A stretch of DNA of 64,000 bases, taken from assembly GCA_025266875.1 (NCBI GenBank), contig JALLLT010000030.1, forward strand, positions 372,001 to 436,000, written 5' to 3'. The position numbers and the translations under genes were made by a program. The notes below the pieces were generated by a model, which saw only the letters and a list, made by a program, of their open reading frames with translations, made no database searches and was not told the DNA's origin. Position 1 is the first letter of the stretch, and every line of letters begins with the position of its first letter. The stretch comes from Fennellomyces sp. T-0311 (taxonomy: Eukaryota > Mucoromycota > Mucoromycetes > Mucorales > Lichtheimiaceae). This document shows positions 59,655 to 64,000 of this stretch, in pieces.

Positions 59655-61119
59655 ATCATGAAATGGTGGCCATGTAGAGGATTCCTAAAAGTGATGGCAA
59701 CGAGCGTAAAAATTAAAAGGCAACGCTTTCATGAAAAGATTGCATATATGCGATTGTGTGATTTCCATGCTGGACTGTGTCTGAATATCGTTGTCCAGCT
59801 GTATGATCATGTGTGTCCTCATTTCGATGCGAACAAGGAGGTAAATTTAAAACATTGTTACATTCAAAAAATGGGCTTCAGCCATGTGACGTGACCTAAA
59901 ACTGAACCCTTATCCAATTCCGTCAAGGGCAAGACCGGTTCAAACCACTTTTAATCCACTTCAACACCGATTGCATATCTTCTTTAAATCAAAGTCTTTT
60001 TGAACCTTTCAAAATTTAATTAGCGTAGTTTTCAGATTTGTTTCTAACAACGGTGTTGAACTGCAGGTCTGTCATCTCTTTTTGTTGCCCAGCTCCTGTA
60101 GTTGCTGTTGCAACTTACCTTCTCATCATTGAATCTGATGATGCCGTTCCCTGTGGGCTTGTATCTGCAACTCTAGTTGCAAGCGCTCACGCTCTTGATC
60201 CAAAAGGATACTGTGGTTCGTGGCAGCAGCATTTGAGGCGATCGGCAAATCGTCGTGCTTTTTGTTTTTGTTCTCGTCAGCAGAGCAATCTATGACAATA
60301 ACAATAGGGTTGGTAGTAGTGTTAGAGGCCGTTCCGGTGACATTGTTGATAATGGCAACCAGAGCCCTGCCAGTGATCAGAGGTCGCGGTTGGAGGTTTG
60401 CAGGCATACTCACACCACGAAAAGCGTTTTCAGCAAGTTATGTAGGTTGAAAGGGTAGTCAATATCAATAATGTAAGAAAGCAAGCAATGTTATGCTTCT
60501 CTTTTCCGATTTGTGATGAAAAGAAATGGAGAGGTGCTTTTCCATTGGACGAAACGTTGACAAACAGCTAATTTCCTCATAGCAGCATTTCTCAAGAAAT
60601 GCTTACATAGCAAGAAGGGACTGTTCAAGCAGCTTCCATAGCGACAGATTCATCCAGTAACAGACGTCTGGTATGTCTCCCGGTAGTCCGATTCAGTCCT
60701 CTGAAATGCATCATAGCAATTTTTCCATTCAGTGTGTGGTATCGCTTAACGAGAAAAGGCTTTCGAATGACGAGACCAAAATAAGATGACGCTTTATTGA
60801 GGAAAACTACTCTCTATTTATACTACTGATGAGATCGGGACGAAGAAGGCAAATGCCTTGTTAAATAAACCTACGATCAATGTTATTGCCGACTTTCATA
60901 TGATCTTGCCTTATAGATAAAGGAACCGAAGAACATATATAACCAAGTTAAAGGAGTAGTCATACAATCGGTAAATCCGAGTCAAAGTTACACGTAAGAG
61001 CAATGCGATAGTTGCATATAAGAGCAAATAAGGCAGCCGATAACTGTACGGTTGTTGATGTCGTAATGACAGTGGATATAGCATAAAGTAGGAAAAACAT
61101 GCACCCATGAATGATCATG
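59655..61119. other. Non-coding stretch of right arm with degenerate coiled-coil frame
   Basis: Mirror of 55383-56847. The decayed coiled-coil frame lies at 60413-60126 on minus with the same two stop codons. Confidence 0.4.
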
Positions 61120-61121
61120 TA

Positions 61122-61293
61122 CAGTGGCCGCTTTGTATAAAGATACGATGGTGCAGCCCAAACTTTATCGTTATATCAAAATATCGTTATATAAAATGGG
61201 ATTTGGCAGTGATTACCGTATTGGTGCATTGAGAATTGTATCGTTATAGCGAATTATCGTTATATAAAATATCATTATATAAAGCGACCACTG
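61122..61293. mobile_element. 172-bp pogo-like MITE (right copy)
   Basis: Mirror of 55209-55380 with the same terminal inverted repeats and TA flanks. It sits at the same place in the arm, so it was duplicated with the arm and not inserted independently. Confidence 0.7.
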
Positions 61294-61400
61294 TATGTTG
61301 GGAATACTACACGGTGACAAGCTTCCGCTCCCATCTACTGTAATGACCTCACGAAAGCAAGCAGTATCTTTGATGAACTTATGGCACAAAAACTAGTCGA

Positions 61401-61616
61401 CTAAGTAGGTACATACTTCGCAACGATAACATATAGCAGCGTGTCCAATCGTGCATTGAGCCGTTGATATAAGTAGTTGCGCTTCAACGCCTTCCAGTGC
61501 GCCTCGATGAACACTGTGGTTTTCCCTGCAGGAATTCTGTCAGGAATCAGCTCCGTGCTGATTGATTCCAGCGACTTTTGGTGTACCATTGCCGGTATAG
61601 GTAGGCCCATACACAC
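61401..61616 (-). mobile_element. Transposase-like C-terminal fragment (right copy)
   Basis: Mirror of 54886-55101, same 71-residue frame. Confidence 0.35.
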
Positions 61617-61913
61617 ATGATTTCTTTTGATCGATGTAATAAAATTTGCTGCTTAGAAACCTGTCATTTTTGAAACGTGATCCATACAACGCGTTACTGG
61701 ATTATTGTCAGAGGGCGAAGTATAGCCTAAACTATGAACGATTTATTTTCCATTAAAGTGCATCCTATATCGAGGAAAGAGAGAGAAGAGTTTGGGAGTT
61801 AATTGATATTTAAGGCACTATTTACAATGCAGATAAAAAGAGGAGAAAATAAAAAGTAACATCCTTTTTAGGGTTGAGCGATTGGAAGGGCTGGTTTGAT
61901 ATTGTACTTTTTT

Positions 61914-63977
61914 TTACACAATGGAAATATCACGACCAAAGAGCGCTTGCTTGGTCCAATCTAAGCTTAAATTCATGCGAGTACGGGTACTGACTTGTTC
62001 GCTCCAATATACACTTCGCCACAAGTACATGGCCCACAATCCACCGATCATCTTGTAACCCCAGTTAAATTCACCCACAGCTGTGTTACCCAAGTAGGAA
62101 AGCGAGCCAAGATGACGATACTCAAACGGCCGTTCGTAGTTTCCATTCAACACTTTTGCAGCGTATGCACCTTGTTGACTTGCAACCTGTGCTGTCTATT
62201 ATGGATGAGAGAAGACGTATTAATCATCGGAAAATTAGTTTTTTTTTTTTTTTTTTTTTTTTTTCAATCGGCGTACCGCAGGCAGCTGGGTCATTTTGCT
62301 CTCAACATCCCGAACTAGTTTAGTTAGCTCCTCCATTTCGATTGTACCGTTGTGGTCTAGGTCATATTTGTCAAACGCGCGCACGATCTCTTCCAAATAT
62401 TGCTTTGTCAAAGGGAAGCGTTTTTTGGTATATTGAATAGCTTGATCAAATTCTTCTCTGTTCAAACGACAGTCGTTGTTTCTAGATAACGTATGCTTTA
62501 GTTCTAAAGAACAAGTGAGAAGCATGAGTACCTACTTGTCAGCTTTTTCGAAAATCTCTTTTATATGTTCCATCGGTCTGTCCACAGTTGCACAGTCACC
62601 AATTGCAAGTATAGATCCGTCCGTGCCCTTGACCCGTAAGTAATCGTCGGTTAATAAGGCTCGTCGGTGGTTTTGTGCACCAAGTTTCTCAGAAAGTGCT
62701 TGAACGAACGGAACCATGGCAACGCCCGTTGCCCAGAGTGTCAGTCCGAAAGGAATCGTATACTCTTCACCAGTTTTCTTGTCCTTGTACACGACTTGAT
62801 CCTTTTCAATTCGTTGAACCCGAGCATTGGTGATCACATTGATTTTTTCACGCTTGAATCGCTTCTCGGCGTACTCGCTGATGCTGACATCGAACGTGTT
62901 AAGAATATGGTCACGCGATTGAATGATCGACACTGATACATCTTGGCGTAACAGTCTCGGGAACTATCAACGTGATCAGTGTCACAAATAAATAAGCAAC
63001 AGTCGACAGATACAAACCCATTTTACGAGATCCTCGTTTACCCAGTCAAACAGCTCGGCGGCAAATTCAATACCTGTTGTTACGTAAAGAATTAGTATGC
63101 CGACATACTACCGAATATGTAAATTTGTGCATACCAGTTGGACCACCACCGCAAATCACAAAGCTCAATAGCTTTTTGCGTTCCTCGGGGGTAGTTGTCG
63201 GTAAACAAGCTTGTTCCACGTTTTGCATCACTTTTCGACGAATAGCAATTGCATCCTGAACCGTTTTGAGTTGAACTGTATGCTCAATTCCCTGAATTCC
63301 ATGTGTGATACTTGCGGCACCCACGGCGATCACAAGTTTATCATATGGCACATAAAATCGGTCGCCTTCCGCATTGACCTCCACCATTTTGTTTTCAACA
63401 TCCACATCCACAGCTGCTGCCTCGAGAAAGTGGCCATGAACGCGTGCCGCTATCTTCCGAATCGGTTCCAACAAAGATCTACTCCAACGATTAAATATAT
63501 TTGGCTTGCTGATTTTCCCACCCCTGAAATAACGTACCGAGGCTCATTGGTACCTACCGTAGCTGATGGCAGTAAAGGGGTGAAGAGGAACGCATTGGTG
63601 GAGCTCACAACCGTAACATTATACTTGTCCTTTTCTAGATTGCGTAGAATCGAAACGGCACCCCACCCACCGCCTACAATCACTAGCCGCGGCTTCTCTT
63701 CTTCGCCTACACGGTCATCCAGCTGATGTGTCACTATTGGCAGGTTTTTGCGTCCTCCTCGTTCGGGATAAAGCGCCAGAAACGGTACTTGCTCACGCGC
63801 CCCGACAGCTTCTTCGAGAAATAGATAGTCTTGTGTCAAAAAGTAGGCTGGAACGCCCACACCAACGGCTCCTGCGGCAGCCCATAGCAATCCTCGGCGC
63901 GTTCTGGGAGTGGCAGCTGTTGCGAATGTGCGTATGGCTGCTGGACGGCGCGGCAGCCGGGAAAGTATGCGAAACAT
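61914..63977 (-). CDS. NDE1: External alternative NADH:ubiquinone oxidoreductase with EF-hands (right copy)
   Basis: Second complete copy of the gene at 52525-54588, on minus and identical in every exon and intron I compared. Exons: 63977-63538, 63478-63135, 63073-63018, 62963-62536, 62481-62277, 62195-61914; 584 residues. Only 23 bases upstream of its start codon are inside the window, so whether it keeps its own promoter cannot be judged. If the arm extends further, part of the DOCK gene's 3' region would be duplicated as well. Confidence 0.94.
62239..62264 (+). repeat. 26-base poly-T tract inside NDE intron 5 (right copy)
   Basis: Mirror of the 26-A run at 54238-54263; same length. Confidence 0.9.
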
Positions 63978-64000
63978 GAGGGAGAGGGGAAGAAGAAGTG

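Larger units (their letters stand above)
58564..64000 (-). repeat. Right arm of giant inverted repeat (reaches window end)
   Basis: Reverse complement of 52502-57938; coordinates convert as 116502-x. The arm is still identical at the last base of the window, so its true outer end is unknown. Confidence 0.95.

Noticed and set aside
52502..64000. Plain missing-adapter read artefact as the only explanation of the palindrome
   Set aside because: Such artefacts fold back with no loop, whereas a 625-bp unique spacer is present. Other assembly errors are not excluded.

Overview
The window looks like nuclear DNA of an early-diverging filamentous fungus, most likely Mucoromycota/Mucorales. Introns are about 50-80 nt with GT(or GC)-AG ends and ctaac/ctgac-like branch sites. 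The gene set includes fungal-type MIM2, VPS68, CSL and an EF-hand alternative NADH dehydrogenase. The phylum is inferred; no rRNA or other marker is present. I drew gene models by hand from reading frames, splice signals and family conservation. Exon junctions in conserved domains are firm; those at termini and in unconserved stretches are less so.

Layout. 0.7-3.0 kb: mitochondrial m-AAA protease (AFG3-like). 3.5-4.3 kb: VPS68/TMEM50-family gene in six small exons. 4.5-5.2 kb: minus-strand zinc-finger gene. 5.3-6.4 kb: broken multi-exon gene. 6.6-11.3 kb: 15-exon topoisomerase II. 11.3-12.4 kb: purine nucleoside phosphorylase, convergent with TOP2. 12.4-18.8 kb: gene-poor. 18.8-21.5 kb: membrane GNAT acetyltransferase and ACC-synthase-like PLP enzyme. 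21.5-24.7 kb: gene-poor, with remains of a membrane-protein gene. 24.7-32.5 kb: Lys/Glu-rich repeat protein, V-ATPase subunit H, a small coiled-coil gene and a CSL-family transcription factor, all on plus. 33.0-35.7 kb (minus): class I cyclic-nucleotide phosphodiesterase with an N-terminal receiver-like domain. 37.6-38.0 kb (minus): MIM2-like gene. 38.2-43.8 kb: AT-rich and gene-poor. 43.8-52.3 kb: METTL21-type methyltransferase and a 2,452-residue DOCK-family exchange factor.

From 52,502 to the window end lies a giant inverted repeat. Two arms of at least 5,437 bp (52502-57938 and 58564-64000), identical wherever compared, face each other across a 625-bp spacer. Each arm carries a complete external NADH dehydrogenase gene, a transposase-like fragment, a pogo-like MITE with TA flanks, a degenerate coiled-coil frame and a GTGATCC tandem array with an 83-bp higher-order period. 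The repeat may continue past position 64000.

Functional links are loose. AFG3, MIM2 and NDE concern mitochondria; VMA13 and VPS68 the vacuolar/endosomal system; the DOCK factor, the receiver-phosphodiesterase and the CSL factor are signalling or regulatory. Several genes (VPS68, the zinc finger, MIM2 and two broken genes) are hard to see because their exons are very short.
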